A DNA stretch of 64,000 bases, from the NCBI GenBank assembly GCA_036525185.1, contig DATDAW010000030.1, positions 1 to 64,000 on the forward strand, given 5' to 3'. The first letter of the stretch is position 1; each line of letters starts with the position of its first letter. Shown here piece after piece: positions 47,259 through 56,389 of this stretch. The position numbers were made by a program, and so were the translations under genes. The DNA comes from DATDAW01 sp036525185. GTDB lineage: Bacteria > Verrucomicrobiota > Verrucomicrobiia > Chthoniobacterales > DASVRZ01. The notes beneath the pieces are model-generated. The model saw only the letters and a program-made list of their open reading frames with translations, was not told where the DNA came from and did not search any database.

Positions 47259-48701
47259 ATGGCGACTCCCTCTCATACCGAAAAGACAACCCGTGCCGCT
47301 TCGCAAGTGCCTCGGATTTCACCGGGTCTAAAAATGCTCCGTCGGCTCATTTATCTTTATGCCTTTTTTCTCATCTTTGAAGGTGGATTTAGAAAATGGT
47401 TTTTGCCAGGGCTGGCCACGCCTCTCCTTATTGTGCGGGACCCCGTAGTCGTCCTGTGCATTTTCCAGGCTTTGAAAATTGGTCTTTTCCGGTGGAACGG
47501 ATGGCTCACACTTACGGCACTTCTCGCGGTAGTCACAGCTGCTCTTGCTATGACGTTTGGGCACGGAAACGTGATGATTACTATCTTCGGGATTCGCAGT
47601 AATTACCTTCACATACCGATGATTTTCATTATCGGGCGGGCATTTGACTATCAGGAAGTATGCCGTATGGGGCGGTATATTCTTTGGGCAAGCATCCCGA
47701 TGACTATCGTGCTCTGTATGCAGTTCAATTCACCACCAGATGCAGTGGTTAACGTGGGCGTGGGAGGGATAGGAACGTCCACGTTTGATGGAACCATGGG
47801 TTATCGGCGGCCGTCCGCGATGTTCAGCTTTGTAAACGGGTCCGCACAATTCTATACTCTCGCTGCGAGTTTCCTTTTTTTGGCTTTGCTGCAGAAAATA
47901 GGCGTACCGTGGTGGCTGCTGATGCTCTCCAGCGTGGCAATCCTCGCTTCCATTCCATTCTCCATCAGCCGGTTGCTGTTCTTTGGCATCGCAATAGTCG
48001 CAGTTGGAACCGCCTTCTCTGTGGTGATTGCGCATCGCAGAATACTGTGGCTGGTCCGTGGGGCCATTGTCTTAGGAATTGTAATCGCGGCGTTATTCAC
48101 CATACCGGGACTCGAGACGCCTCGGAAAGTGTTCATGCACCGCTGGGAGGTCGCAGCGCAAGATGAACAGGCGGGCGGCGGCGCCATCTGGGGAAGAACC
48201 ATCAAGGGAACTGCCATGCAGCTTTCGGGATTGTTCGAAACGGACATTTTCGGCAGTGGCCTGGGTTTTGGTACAAACGTGGCCTCGAGTATGCTTACCG
48301 GCGATCGCGGTTATTTGATAGCCGAAGGCGAATGGGCACGTTGCGTAGGAGAGTTGGGCCCCATATTTGGATTCCTGTTTATCGCATTGCGAGCAGGTCT
48401 CGCCATCATGCTATTCTATCGATCCTGTATAACTGCAAAACTCAGGAACAACGTCGCGGCTCTCATTCTCTGGTTTGGTTCCGCACACGTACTGGTCCAG
48501 GGACAATGGGGCCAGCCGACCGCACAAGGATTTGCCACTCTCAGTGCTGGACTTGTATTGGCAGCATGCAATCTTCCAAAAACCGCGCCAACGAAAAAAT
48601 CCTCCCCAAAACCGATGAAATCACTGTCCACTGCCAAACGCAGGCGGCGCGTTGCTTTGATTCCGGAGACTGGTACTGCATCCCCCGCAGTCAATAGCTA
48701 A
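47259..48701 (+). CDS. Polytopic membrane protein, O-antigen polymerase/ligase-like
   Basis: The frame is open from 47187 but the first part overlaps the previous gene and the ATG at 47259 is preferred; about 480 residues with ten to twelve hydrophobic segments. The start FLIFEGGFRKWFLPGLATPL and IVRDPVVVLCIFQAL belong to a family seen in Bacteroidota/Verrucomicrobiota exopolysaccharide loci and regarded as Wzy/O-antigen ligase-like. A long periplasmic loop (~290-350) with GAIWGRTIKG and GSGLGFGT is the probable active loop. The C-terminus is lysine-rich and hydrophilic. It would polymerise or ligate repeat units on the periplasmic face. Confidence 0.75.
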   Translation: MATPSHTEKTTRAASQVPRISPGLKMLRRLIYLYAFFLIFEGGFRKWFLPGLATPLLIVRDPVVVLCIFQALKIGLFRWNGWLTLTALLAVVTAALAMTFGHGNVMITIFGIRSNYLHIPMIFIIGRAFDYQEVCRMGRYILWASIPMTIVLCMQFNSPPDAVVNVGVGGIGTSTFDGTMGYRRPSAMFSFVNGSAQFYTLAASFLFLALLQKIGVPWWLLMLSSVAILASIPFSISRLLFFGIAIVAVGTAFSVVIAHRRILWLVRGAIVLGIVIAALFTIPGLETPRKVFMHRWEVAAQDEQAGGGAIWGRTIKGTAMQLSGLFETDIFGSGLGFGTNVASSMLTGDRGYLIAEGEWARCVGELGPIFGFLFIALRAGLAIMLFYRSCITAKLRNNVAALILWFGSAHVLVQGQWGQPTAQGFATLSAGLVLAACNLPKTAPTKKSSPKPMKSLSTAKRRRRVALIPETGTASPAVNS

Positions 48702-49873
48702 TGCATCTGGTTCTGTTATGCCATCCACCTGCGCTTGGATCAGCAAGCATGCCGCGATTCGCTCGTTTTATAGGTGAGGGCATGGCGGAACGCGGGCATA
48801 CGGTCGAATACTGGACTTCGCCGGCGAAATGCAGTGCGTTCCCTAAACTGCAGGGAAACATTCGAAAATGGCTGGGCTATGTGGATCAGTATCTGCTGTT
48901 CCCACCTATTCTTCGCAAACGACTTCGCAAAGCGCAGCGCGACTGGCTGATAGTGGTCACTGATCAAGCCCTGGGGATGTGGGTTCCGTTTGTGAAAAGC
49001 CTCCCGCACGCGGTTCATTGCCACGATTTTTTAGCTGAGCGTTCCGGCCGCGGTGAGTTCGTAGAAAACCCAACACGCCTGACCGGCCGCTGCTATCAAA
49101 AGCTCATTCGCAGAGGATACCAGCAGGCGAGGAATTTTATTTGTGTTTCGCACAAGACCATGGAGGATTTGCGCAGGTTCCTGGCGATGCCACCACAACG
49201 AAGTGAAGTGTTGCACAACGGGCTGAACTATCCCTTTTCGCCCTTGGAACGGAAAAGCGCGCTGAGGCGCTTGGAGAACGTACTCCCCGACGATGCACAA
49301 CGCGGATACGTTCTGCACGTCGGAGGTGACCAATGGTACAAGAACCGGACAGGCGTAATGGCCATCTATTGCGAATATGCAAGACGTTTCGCGGACCCGC
49401 TTCCACTCCTCATGGTTGGCTCCAAACCAAGCCCGACCCTGCAGAAGCTAGCAGCCGAATGCAACGGGAATGGCACAATCCATTTCCTGCCGGGCATCTC
49501 AGACGCGATGCTCCACGCTGCCTATTGCGCAGCCGATGTCCTCCTTTTTCCGTCCCTCGAGGAAGGATTTGGCTGGCCGATCGTCGAAGCCCAAGCTTGT
49601 GGCTGCCTTGTTTTAACCACCGGCCATGCGCCTATGACAGAGGTTGGTGGTAACGCGGCTTTCTATCTGCCTCGCAGACCGGCGGGGTCGTCCACCACCT
49701 GCAAGACATGGGCCGCTGAATGTGCCCAGACGCTCGAAAACGTTCTTTCCATGCCGCCGTCTGCAAGACTGGACAAGATCTCTGCCGGACTCGCCAATGC
49801 CGCACGATTTGATTCCAGGACAATCCTGGATCGCTTGGAAGCTCTATACGCACAAATCATTGCCAATCCGTAA
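48701..49873 (+). CDS. GT4 family glycosyltransferase
   Basis: 390 residues. The ATG at 48701 shares its A with the previous stop (TAATG). LHVGGDQWYKNRTGVMAIY starts the donor domain and SLEEGFGWPIVEAQACGC carries E-x7-E. An acceptor domain with a FICVSHKTMEDL segment precedes it. It lies 11 bases before the next GT4 gene; three GT4 genes run here in series. Confidence 0.92.
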   Translation: MHLVLLCHPPALGSASMPRFARFIGEGMAERGHTVEYWTSPAKCSAFPKLQGNIRKWLGYVDQYLLFPPILRKRLRKAQRDWLIVVTDQALGMWVPFVKSLPHAVHCHDFLAERSGRGEFVENPTRLTGRCYQKLIRRGYQQARNFICVSHKTMEDLRRFLAMPPQRSEVLHNGLNYPFSPLERKSALRRLENVLPDDAQRGYVLHVGGDQWYKNRTGVMAIYCEYARRFADPLPLLMVGSKPSPTLQKLAAECNGNGTIHFLPGISDAMLHAAYCAADVLLFPSLEEGFGWPIVEAQACGCLVLTTGHAPMTEVGGNAAFYLPRRPAGSSTTCKTWAAECAQTLENVLSMPPSARLDKISAGLANAARFDSRTILDRLEALYAQIIANP

Positions 49874-49884
49874 CCCGTCAAGTC

Positions 49885-51099
49885 ATGCGGCTACTCCACG
49901 TCTTTCAAACACTCAATCCTGCGACCGGCGGACCGGTCGAAGCCTTTAAGCAGAGCCTGGTTCATTTTCTTGAACGCGGATGGAGCATCGACGTGGTCTC
50001 TCTGGATCCGCCGAATGCTCCATTTCTCGCGTCCGATGCTGCACGGGTCCATGCGATAGGACCCGGACGTACTGGTTACGGATACAGCCCCTCGCTCGTT
50101 AAGTGGCTGAAGGCCAACGCAAATGCCTATGATTGTGTGATTGTCCATGGCATATGGGGTTTTCCGACATTCGGAACGTGGCTGGCGTTGCGCAACTCCG
50201 AGACCCCTTATATGGTCGTCCCACACGGAATGCTGGACCCCTGGTTCAAACATGCCTACCCCCTCAAACACGTAAAAAAATGGCTATACTATCTTTTTTG
50301 CGTTGGTCCGGTCCTCCGGGACGCGGCGGGCGTCGTTTTCACCTGCGACGTCGAACGTGTTCTGGCAAGAAAATCCTTCACTCCGTATCGGTGCAACGAG
50401 GTCGTAATACGTTTCGGAACATTTGGAATTCCCGACCCAACACACAACTATGCCGGTCAATTTCTCGCCCGAAATCCCTCCCTGGCTGGAAAACGAATCT
50501 TCCTCTTCCTGGGGCGAGTCCATCCCAAGAAAGGGCCCGACCTGCTACTCCACGCCATTCACGAGCTACAAAAATCGTCAAAATGGGACCCCACTTCCAT
50601 GCGCCTGGTTATTGCTGGGCCGTCGGATGGTGACTACGCGAAACGTCTCAGGAATCTGGCCGTCAGCAAGAATGTTCAGGAATCGGTGTATTGGACGGGC
50701 ATGCTCGAAGGCAATGAAAAATGGGGAGCCGTGCAGGCAGCCGAGGCCTTCGTCCTTCCTTCGCATCAGGAAAACTTTGGTGTCGCCGTTGCGGAATGCC
50801 TGTCCGCAGGCGTGCCGGTCTTGATTACGCACTCCATTAACATCTCGCCAGAGATTGAGGCGGACAGGGCCGGTTTGGTGGAAATGGATACGATCTCCGG
50901 GTGCATCCGGTTGCTCGAACAATGGATCGGTTTGGACCCCACAACAAAGCTTCGCATGCGACAACAAGCACGGCAGACATTTGAGCAACGCTATACATCC
51001 GCCGGCAGCGCTGAGGATCTCGGGAACGCGATAGAAGCAAGCGTCGTCTGCCGCCGTCCTCGAGGTCTCTGCTCTCAATTTCCAGCTGTTCGCGCCTGA
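49885..51099 (+). CDS. GT4 family glycosyltransferase
   Basis: 404 residues. HVFQTLNPATGGPVEAFKQS opens the acceptor domain, FLFLGRVHPKKGPDLLLHAI the donor domain, and SHQENFGVAVAECLSAG carries E-x7-E. VVPHGMLDPWFK is a further family feature. Its stop and the next start share an A (TGATG). Confidence 0.93.
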   Translation: MRLLHVFQTLNPATGGPVEAFKQSLVHFLERGWSIDVVSLDPPNAPFLASDAARVHAIGPGRTGYGYSPSLVKWLKANANAYDCVIVHGIWGFPTFGTWLALRNSETPYMVVPHGMLDPWFKHAYPLKHVKKWLYYLFCVGPVLRDAAGVVFTCDVERVLARKSFTPYRCNEVVIRFGTFGIPDPTHNYAGQFLARNPSLAGKRIFLFLGRVHPKKGPDLLLHAIHELQKSSKWDPTSMRLVIAGPSDGDYAKRLRNLAVSKNVQESVYWTGMLEGNEKWGAVQAAEAFVLPSHQENFGVAVAECLSAGVPVLITHSINISPEIEADRAGLVEMDTISGCIRLLEQWIGLDPTTKLRMRQQARQTFEQRYTSAGSAEDLGNAIEASVVCRRPRGLCSQFPAVRA

Positions 51100-52235
51100 T
51101 GCGTATCGGAATCCTACAAGGGGCTTTTCTCCCCGTGCCGCCCATTGCCGGAGGGGCGGTGGAAAAAATGTGGTTCTTACTGGGCCAGGAATTTGCTGCA
51201 CGCGGTCATCGTGTCTTTCACATTTCGTCCACCCACAAGGACCTGCCGCCTACGGACACAATCGCCGGGGTTAGTCATCTGCGCATCCGTGGAGCATCAG
51301 CACCCAAATCCGTAGTCCTGTTAAAGTTGCTCGATTTTCTGTACACCTTCCGTGCCCGGCGCGTCCTTCCGGAAACCGACGTCCTTGTCACGAACACGTT
51401 TTTTGCGCCGATCGTTCTGGCAAAGCACTCGGGTATTTATGTTGATGTCGCACGAATGCCAAAGGGACAGATCCGGCTTTACCGACGGGCAGCGCGGCTC
51501 CGCGCCAATTCCTCGCCGCTCCGAGCGGCGATTCTCAAAGAAGAGCCTTTGGCTGAAAGTCGGACGTCTTTAATTCCAAATCCCCTGCCATTCTCCACAC
51601 CGGAACCAGTGGACTGGTCCCTCAAGGAAAAGCGCATCCTTTATGCCGGAAGGGTTCATCCGGAAAAAGGAATCTCACTTCTTCTGGATGCTTTTTTAAC
51701 CGCGAAAGCGCGGGGACATATGGCAGGATGGAAGCTGGAAATTGTCGGTCCTGCCGAGATTAGTTACGGTGGTGGTGGAGCCGGTTGGTTTGCAGAATTG
51801 TTGAAAAACCATCCGCATCCCGATGTTAGCTGGCTTGGACCCATATTCGATTCGCAGCGCTTGAACGAACACTACCGTAAAGCAACGCTCTTCGTTTATC
51901 CGTCCCTTGCGGAGCGCGGTGAAACATTCGGCCTCGCGCCATTGGAGGCGATGGCGTGGGGTGCGGTTCCCATTGTATCCGACCTCGCCTGCTTCAAAGA
52001 CTTTGTTAGAGCCGGCATTAATGGTTTTACATTCCATCATCGTGCCCAGAATGCGACGAACGTCCTGGCCGACGTGTTTTCCCGGGCGACCCAAACAGAT
52101 TTGAAAGAGCTGCGAGCTAACGCTACCAATGTTCGCTCGACCCACTCCCTGACACATATCGCAGAGGCGTTCCTAACCGACTTCGAACGGGTTGTTGACG
52201 GACTCCCTGCTATTTCCGCGCCCACACCCTCATGA
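51099..52235 (+). CDS. GT4 family glycosyltransferase
   Basis: 378 residues, starting at the TGATG junction. The acceptor domain opens GILQGAFLPVPPIAGGAVEK; ILYAGRVHPEKGISLLLDAF begins the donor domain, and AERGETFGLAPLEAMAWG contains E-x7-E. It ends with an ATGA overlap on the WcaF-like acetyltransferase gene, so at least four genes form a tight run. Confidence 0.93.
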   Translation: MRIGILQGAFLPVPPIAGGAVEKMWFLLGQEFAARGHRVFHISSTHKDLPPTDTIAGVSHLRIRGASAPKSVVLLKLLDFLYTFRARRVLPETDVLVTNTFFAPIVLAKHSGIYVDVARMPKGQIRLYRRAARLRANSSPLRAAILKEEPLAESRTSLIPNPLPFSTPEPVDWSLKEKRILYAGRVHPEKGISLLLDAFLTAKARGHMAGWKLEIVGPAEISYGGGGAGWFAELLKNHPHPDVSWLGPIFDSQRLNEHYRKATLFVYPSLAERGETFGLAPLEAMAWGAVPIVSDLACFKDFVRAGINGFTFHHRAQNATNVLADVFSRATQTDLKELRANATNVRSTHSLTHIAEAFLTDFERVVDGLPAISAPTPS

Positions 52236-52774
52236 ATCGCGCATTTCACACACATGCCGCCTCGGGCCGTTTCCAGGGAGCGTCGCCGTGGACAATGAGT
52301 CAAAGAGTTCGTCTCGTCGCCTGGGAATATGCGTGGTCCCTCCTCTGCTCCTGGACGCCGAAACCGGCCAATCGATGGAGGTTGCTCATATTGCAGCTCT
52401 TTGGAGCGGCCATTTACGGGACACCCTTTATTCATCAACGCGCGAGGATACAGATTCCGTGGAACATAGAACTTCGCCACCGTGCGTGCATTGGAGACCG
52501 CGCAAACCTTTACAGTCTCGACCGCATTGTCGTCTGTGAAGGAAGCGTCGTGGCGCAGGAAGCTTACCTCTGTACAGGAACGCACGATTTTGGTGACCAG
52601 ACCCTTCCACTGCAAACATCTCCGATTCGCATTGAATCTCGGGCGTTTGTCGGAGCGCGCGCATTCATCATGCCAGGCCTGACGGTCGGTCAAAACGCTG
52701 TTGTTGGCGCTTGCTCAGTTGTTACCCGCGACGTGCCTGCAAACACAATCGTCAAGGGAAATCCAGCGTCATAG
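52232..52774 (+). CDS. WcaF-like O-acetyltransferase (left-handed beta-helix)
   Basis: 180 residues. IYGTPFIHQRARIQIPWN and the repeated hexapeptide-type turns (RACIGDRANLYSLD, TGTHDF, FIMPGLTVGQNAVVGACSVV) form a LbH fold like WcaF/VatD transferases, which move an acetyl group from acetyl-CoA to a sugar hydroxyl. The catalytic His is probably in TGTHDF. It overlaps the preceding GT4 gene (ATGA). A 162-base gap follows with no gene seen. Confidence 0.9.
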   Translation: MNRAFHTHAASGRFQGASPWTMSQRVRLVAWEYAWSLLCSWTPKPANRWRLLILQLFGAAIYGTPFIHQRARIQIPWNIELRHRACIGDRANLYSLDRIVVCEGSVVAQEAYLCTGTHDFGDQTLPLQTSPIRIESRAFVGARAFIMPGLTVGQNAVVGACSVVTRDVPANTIVKGNPAS

Positions 52775-52936
52775 CGGGTCGTCCCGATTGCCCGTTTACG
52801 TCCCCCAAAACAACGGGCCGATCTGCGCCGGACTTCGCGACCTCAATTTGCCCCCGTGTCTGCGGCCATGCATTCACCGTCGTCCTCTTGATCATTTCCT
52901 TCCTAACCCTCCAATTTTAACACGCTTTCTCCCGAC

Positions 52937-53797
52937 ATGATCCAGTCCGTTTCCGTATCTGTTCTGATTCCAATTAAAAACGAGGCCGCCAATCTCCCTC
53001 GATGCCTAGCGTCTGTATCCTGGGCGGACGAAGTTTTCGTTGTAGACTCCAACAGCACCGATGGCTCACAGGACATCGCCGAACGCCATGGGGCCAGAGT
53101 TGTCCAATTTCAACTCAAAGGCGGATGGCCCAAGAAGAAGAATTGGGCGCTTGAGAATCTGCCATTTCGCAACGACTGGGTTTTTATCCTGGACGCCGAT
53201 GAAGTCCTGCCGCCGGAAGCGCGGGATGAATTTGCACTTATCGTCAACGACCCCAAACACGCGACCGACGGATACTGGATCAATCGCAGGTTCATGTTTA
53301 TGGGAAAGTGGTTAAAACATTCTTATTATCCCAACTGGAATCTCCGTCTCTTCCGTCACAAACTCGGTCGTTATGAAAAACTGACGGATATCGAAACCGC
53401 CAGCGGTGACAACGAAGTCCATGAGCATGTCATTGTTAATGGCAGCACAGGATATCTGAAGTCAGAAATGGATCACTATGCATTTCCCAGCGTCGATGTG
53501 TTCGTCGAAAAACACAACCGCTACTCAAACTGGGAGGCGCGTGTTGCAATGGATCGCTACCTCGGCGGAAGCAGTCACCTGCTGCAAAGCGGCGCTGTTG
53601 GGTTGCGGAGGACATTGAAGAAAGTCTCACAAAAGCTGCCATTCCGGCCGTTTCTCCGGTTTCTGTTTATCTACGGGTGGCAGCGTGGATTTCTGGACGG
53701 GATCGAGGGTTATTACTTCGCTCGGTTGCACGCGACCTACGAATTTTTATGCGTCGCAAAAACTGAAGAACTCAAACGAACGAGTCCCGGACTATGA
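52937..53797 (+). CDS. GT2 family glycosyltransferase (WaaE/KdtX-like)
   Basis: 286 residues. VLIPIKNEAANLPRCLASV, EVFVVDSNSTDGSQDIAE and the charged WPKKKNWALEN block are characteristic of WaaE/KdtX-type core transferases; VFILDADEVLPPEARDEF carries the metal-binding DADE. YYPNWNLRLFRH is another conserved piece. Relatives add glucose to the lipopolysaccharide inner core, but this one could act on the locus glycan. It ends with an ATGA overlap on the next gene. Confidence 0.9.
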   Translation: MIQSVSVSVLIPIKNEAANLPRCLASVSWADEVFVVDSNSTDGSQDIAERHGARVVQFQLKGGWPKKKNWALENLPFRNDWVFILDADEVLPPEARDEFALIVNDPKHATDGYWINRRFMFMGKWLKHSYYPNWNLRLFRHKLGRYEKLTDIETASGDNEVHEHVIVNGSTGYLKSEMDHYAFPSVDVFVEKHNRYSNWEARVAMDRYLGGSSHLLQSGAVGLRRTLKKVSQKLPFRPFLRFLFIYGWQRGFLDGIEGYYFARLHATYEFLCVAKTEELKRTSPGL

Positions 53798-54567
53798 AGG
53801 TGGCTGGAATCGATTTCTTCGCGGGAACTGAGGAGGATGCCATCGCGTTAACCATGTCCGGTGGGCTGGTCGTTGCACCGTCCGGCCCGGGTATTGCGTG
53901 CGACTTGTTAACCGATCCGTATTACCGAAGCGCGCTTGAAGCCGCGACACTGGTGCTTCCTGACAGCGGAGCAATGGTGCTGGCGTGGAATGCATTGCAT
54001 GCCTGGCAGCCCACGTACCGGCTCCCCAGGCTCTCCGGTTTACGCTATTTGCGAGCCTTGGTCGGCAATCCACAGTTTCAACGGCAGGACGCCACTTTCT
54101 GGGTAATGCCCTCGGAGAACGATCTGGTCGACAATTTGAGTTGGCTTCGCAACCATGGCTTTCCACATCTCTCACGTGACGATTGTTATCTTGCTCCCCT
54201 TTACTCGAGGGCTGCTACCGGCGCGATAGCCGATCCGAAGCTGGCGGATATTCTCCGGCAAAGACAGCCGCGCTTTGTGATCCTCAGCGTCGGAGGTGGA
54301 AAACAGGAACCATTGGGGTTGTGGCTGAGCCAACAGCTAAACTACAAGCCCGCTATTCTATGTACCGGCGCCGCTATCGCATTCCTTTCCGGGCGCCAGG
54401 CAAACATACCGGATTGGGCGGATCGCGCTTACCTGGGATGGCTAATGCGCAGCCTGTCGGCGCCCGCGAAATTTGTCCCGCGCTACTGGCAGGCGCGCAC
54501 GATTTTCTGGGTTATTTGGAAATACGGCACACGCTTTCCGGAGTTGCGGCAGGAATTCAAGAGTTAG
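53794..54567 (+). CDS. WecG/TagA/CpsF family glycosyltransferase
   Basis: 257 residues. The N-terminal part reads VLPDSGAMVLAWNALHAW where the usual family motif has D-G, so the catalytic Asp is kept with one extra residue. RLPRLSGLRYLRAL resembles the R-x-x-G-x-D-L block without its Asp. The end has ILCTGAAIAFLSGRQANIPDWADR and YLGWLMRSLSAP, a good match to the conserved tail, though with a GAAIAF variant of GAAFDF. It would add the second or a later sugar to the lipid-linked carrier. It meets the - strand ligase gene tail to tail, overlapping by four bases. Confidence 0.83.
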   Translation: MKVAGIDFFAGTEEDAIALTMSGGLVVAPSGPGIACDLLTDPYYRSALEAATLVLPDSGAMVLAWNALHAWQPTYRLPRLSGLRYLRALVGNPQFQRQDATFWVMPSENDLVDNLSWLRNHGFPHLSRDDCYLAPLYSRAATGAIADPKLADILRQRQPRFVILSVGGGKQEPLGLWLSQQLNYKPAILCTGAAIAFLSGRQANIPDWADRAYLGWLMRSLSAPAKFVPRYWQARTIFWVIWKYGTRFPELRQEFKS

Positions 54568-56003
54568 TTCGTCACCTGGAGTGCCCGCACCCGTTTCGGC
54601 CTCGGGAGTGTTTCGCGCGAGGCCACAGCCAGCCCCAGGAGCAGAGCCGTCCACATTTGCAACCCGGGCACCTGTAAAGGGAAGTCCACCAGACCGTGCA
54701 GGGCCACCCCCAGTAAGGCCAAAAATACGGCACGCGAATTCGCAGCATCCACGATACATGCGCACAAGGCGGTTAGCCAAACCGCAAGCCAGCACACGAG
54801 TGGTAACAATCCCCACTCCGCGGCGGTCTGGAGGAGGTCATGGTGAGCAAACTGGAGATGCAGATTGAAGGAGTTAACAAACATCTGATTGGTATAAAGG
54901 CCCAACAGCCTGGCACGAGTGCCTGGGCCATCACCAAAAAACGGCCGGTCCGCGATCATCCGGAGGGTGGCCAACCAGCCCGCTGGGCGATCGCCTCCTT
55001 GCGCAGGGATTAGCCTGTCACCCCGTTTCGCAGCCAGGGCGCTCATCTGGGCGTCTCGCATCGGAGACTGAACCAAAGTCGCAGCCGCACTGCGCCAGCC
55101 ATCGTTGTAGCGCTTTCGTTGAACCTGGATATACAGCGCTTGAACGAAAAGCAGCACAATAAATCCCACAATCACCGTCCCGCCGATAATTTTCGGGCTA
55201 ACATACGTGAACCGGTCCATCAGATACCAGGCTCCGCCAAAGAGTGCCAGACCCGCAGCAATCCACTTCGCAGCTTCCGTCGGCCAAAGGGCGATCGCCA
55301 GCGGCGCCGTCCCTGCGACCGCAACGACGCCCGCCCAAAAACCCAACCTGCCCGTCGTTCGCTCGATCGGCCGCCGACATGGAAACACAAGAAGCGGCCA
55401 CGCCAGGTTCACACAAGCCGCAACGCAACTGTAGTGAAAAAAGGCTGCGTTGTAACGTTCCGGACCGTCGGACTTAATGATCCACGTCGGGGGATCCCAC
55501 TGCAGAAGTCGCTCGCACAAAGAGTATCCTCCAACGGCAACTCCAGACCAGCCAACAATCAACATCAGTATTAAGCGAAATCGCCGATCGGCGCCAAGAT
55601 GAGCGGCAGACACCAACCCCAAGAGCACGGCCGCAGCCATTGCCAGCCGCAGTCCTCTCGGCGTGTCGATGAAACCGCCTGGCAACAGGATCTTCAGCGC
55701 GGCCCACTGCTCAGCCGAAAATATCGTTGCAAAGGCCGGATCCGGTTGTGTGGCCCACCAGGCTACGCATCCCAATAGAAAACCCACGGGCCAAAGAACG
55801 GTGCGCGGCACACGGAGAAGCTCCCGCTTTAGGATGCAGGAAGCGAGCACCAACACTAACGAACCGGCGAGTCCAGCAACATACCACCATCCCGTAAGGG
55901 AAATCGCGGGCTGGGCACCTGCAAACCACGGAGCAGTCCCGGCAATCACAACGAGCAGCCAGGCTGCGCAATGATCAAAGAACTTCGCTGTGAAATGGAT
56001 CAT
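54564..56003 (-). CDS. Wzy_C/O-antigen ligase family membrane protein
   Basis: 479 residues with about eleven membrane helices. The family's periplasmic loop is recognisable by PFFGDGPGTRARLLGLY and the downstream FAHHDLLQTAAEWGLLPL, the H-x-x-L-x-x-x-x-E-x-G pattern of WaaL/Wzy_C proteins. It would ligate or polymerise glycan on the periplasmic side. It is the only - strand gene of the locus, and the start ATG overlaps by four bases the stop of a doubtful 129-codon frame upstream on the same strand. Confidence 0.85.
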   Translation of the reverse strand: MIHFTAKFFDHCAAWLLVVIAGTAPWFAGAQPAISLTGWWYVAGLAGSLVLVLASCILKRELLRVPRTVLWPVGFLLGCVAWWATQPDPAFATIFSAEQWAALKILLPGGFIDTPRGLRLAMAAAVLLGLVSAAHLGADRRFRLILMLIVGWSGVAVGGYSLCERLLQWDPPTWIIKSDGPERYNAAFFHYSCVAACVNLAWPLLVFPCRRPIERTTGRLGFWAGVVAVAGTAPLAIALWPTEAAKWIAAGLALFGGAWYLMDRFTYVSPKIIGGTVIVGFIVLLFVQALYIQVQRKRYNDGWRSAAATLVQSPMRDAQMSALAAKRGDRLIPAQGGDRPAGWLATLRMIADRPFFGDGPGTRARLLGLYTNQMFVNSFNLHLQFAHHDLLQTAAEWGLLPLVCWLAVWLTALCACIVDAANSRAVFLALLGVALHGLVDFPLQVPGLQMWTALLLGLAVASRETLPRPKRVRALQVTN

Positions 56004-56389
56004 TCAAAATACATCATGGGACTCGTGGAATCCGGTCGTCGATTGGAGAAGCGTTGATTTAACGGTTTGGTTTGTGAAAGGCGAGCCCAAGAGACTAAAA
56101 TGTAAAGGATCGTTGAGGCGTTGAGGGAGAGAACCGCCAATGCTTTTCGACCGCCAGCGAGGAAAGCCCAACAGCTTTGCTCAGCAAGGATTTGAAATGG
56201 ATGCCCTCGGCTGCGCCGAAGGAACCATCCGATTTTATCAAGGTCATGGAATTCCCTTGGGCATCTATGCGTGCCGACGTTTATCAACGCTGCGACGGGA
56301 TGTCGCACCGCAAGCACATACTGAGTAAGATCAAAACTATAGCAAAAATCATGATCCTGTAGAAAAACAGGCAAGTGTCCAAGATTCAC
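56000..56389 (-). CDS. Doubtful 129-residue frame upstream of the O-antigen ligase gene
   Basis: The - strand frame is 129 codons and ends in an ATGA overlap with the ligase start, the same junction found at several confident genes here. The product (VFLQDHDFCYSFDL early, a hydrophobic stretch LAVLSLNASTILYILVSW near the end) has no recognised family. The opposite strand also carries protein-like frames over 56115-56364, so coding on either strand is uncertain. Confidence 0.25.
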   Translation of the reverse strand: MNLGHLPVFLQDHDFCYSFDLTQYVLAVRHPVAALINVGTHRCPREFHDLDKIGWFLRRSRGHPFQILAEQSCWAFLAGGRKALAVLSLNASTILYILVSWARLSQTKPLNQRFSNRRPDSTSPMMYFE

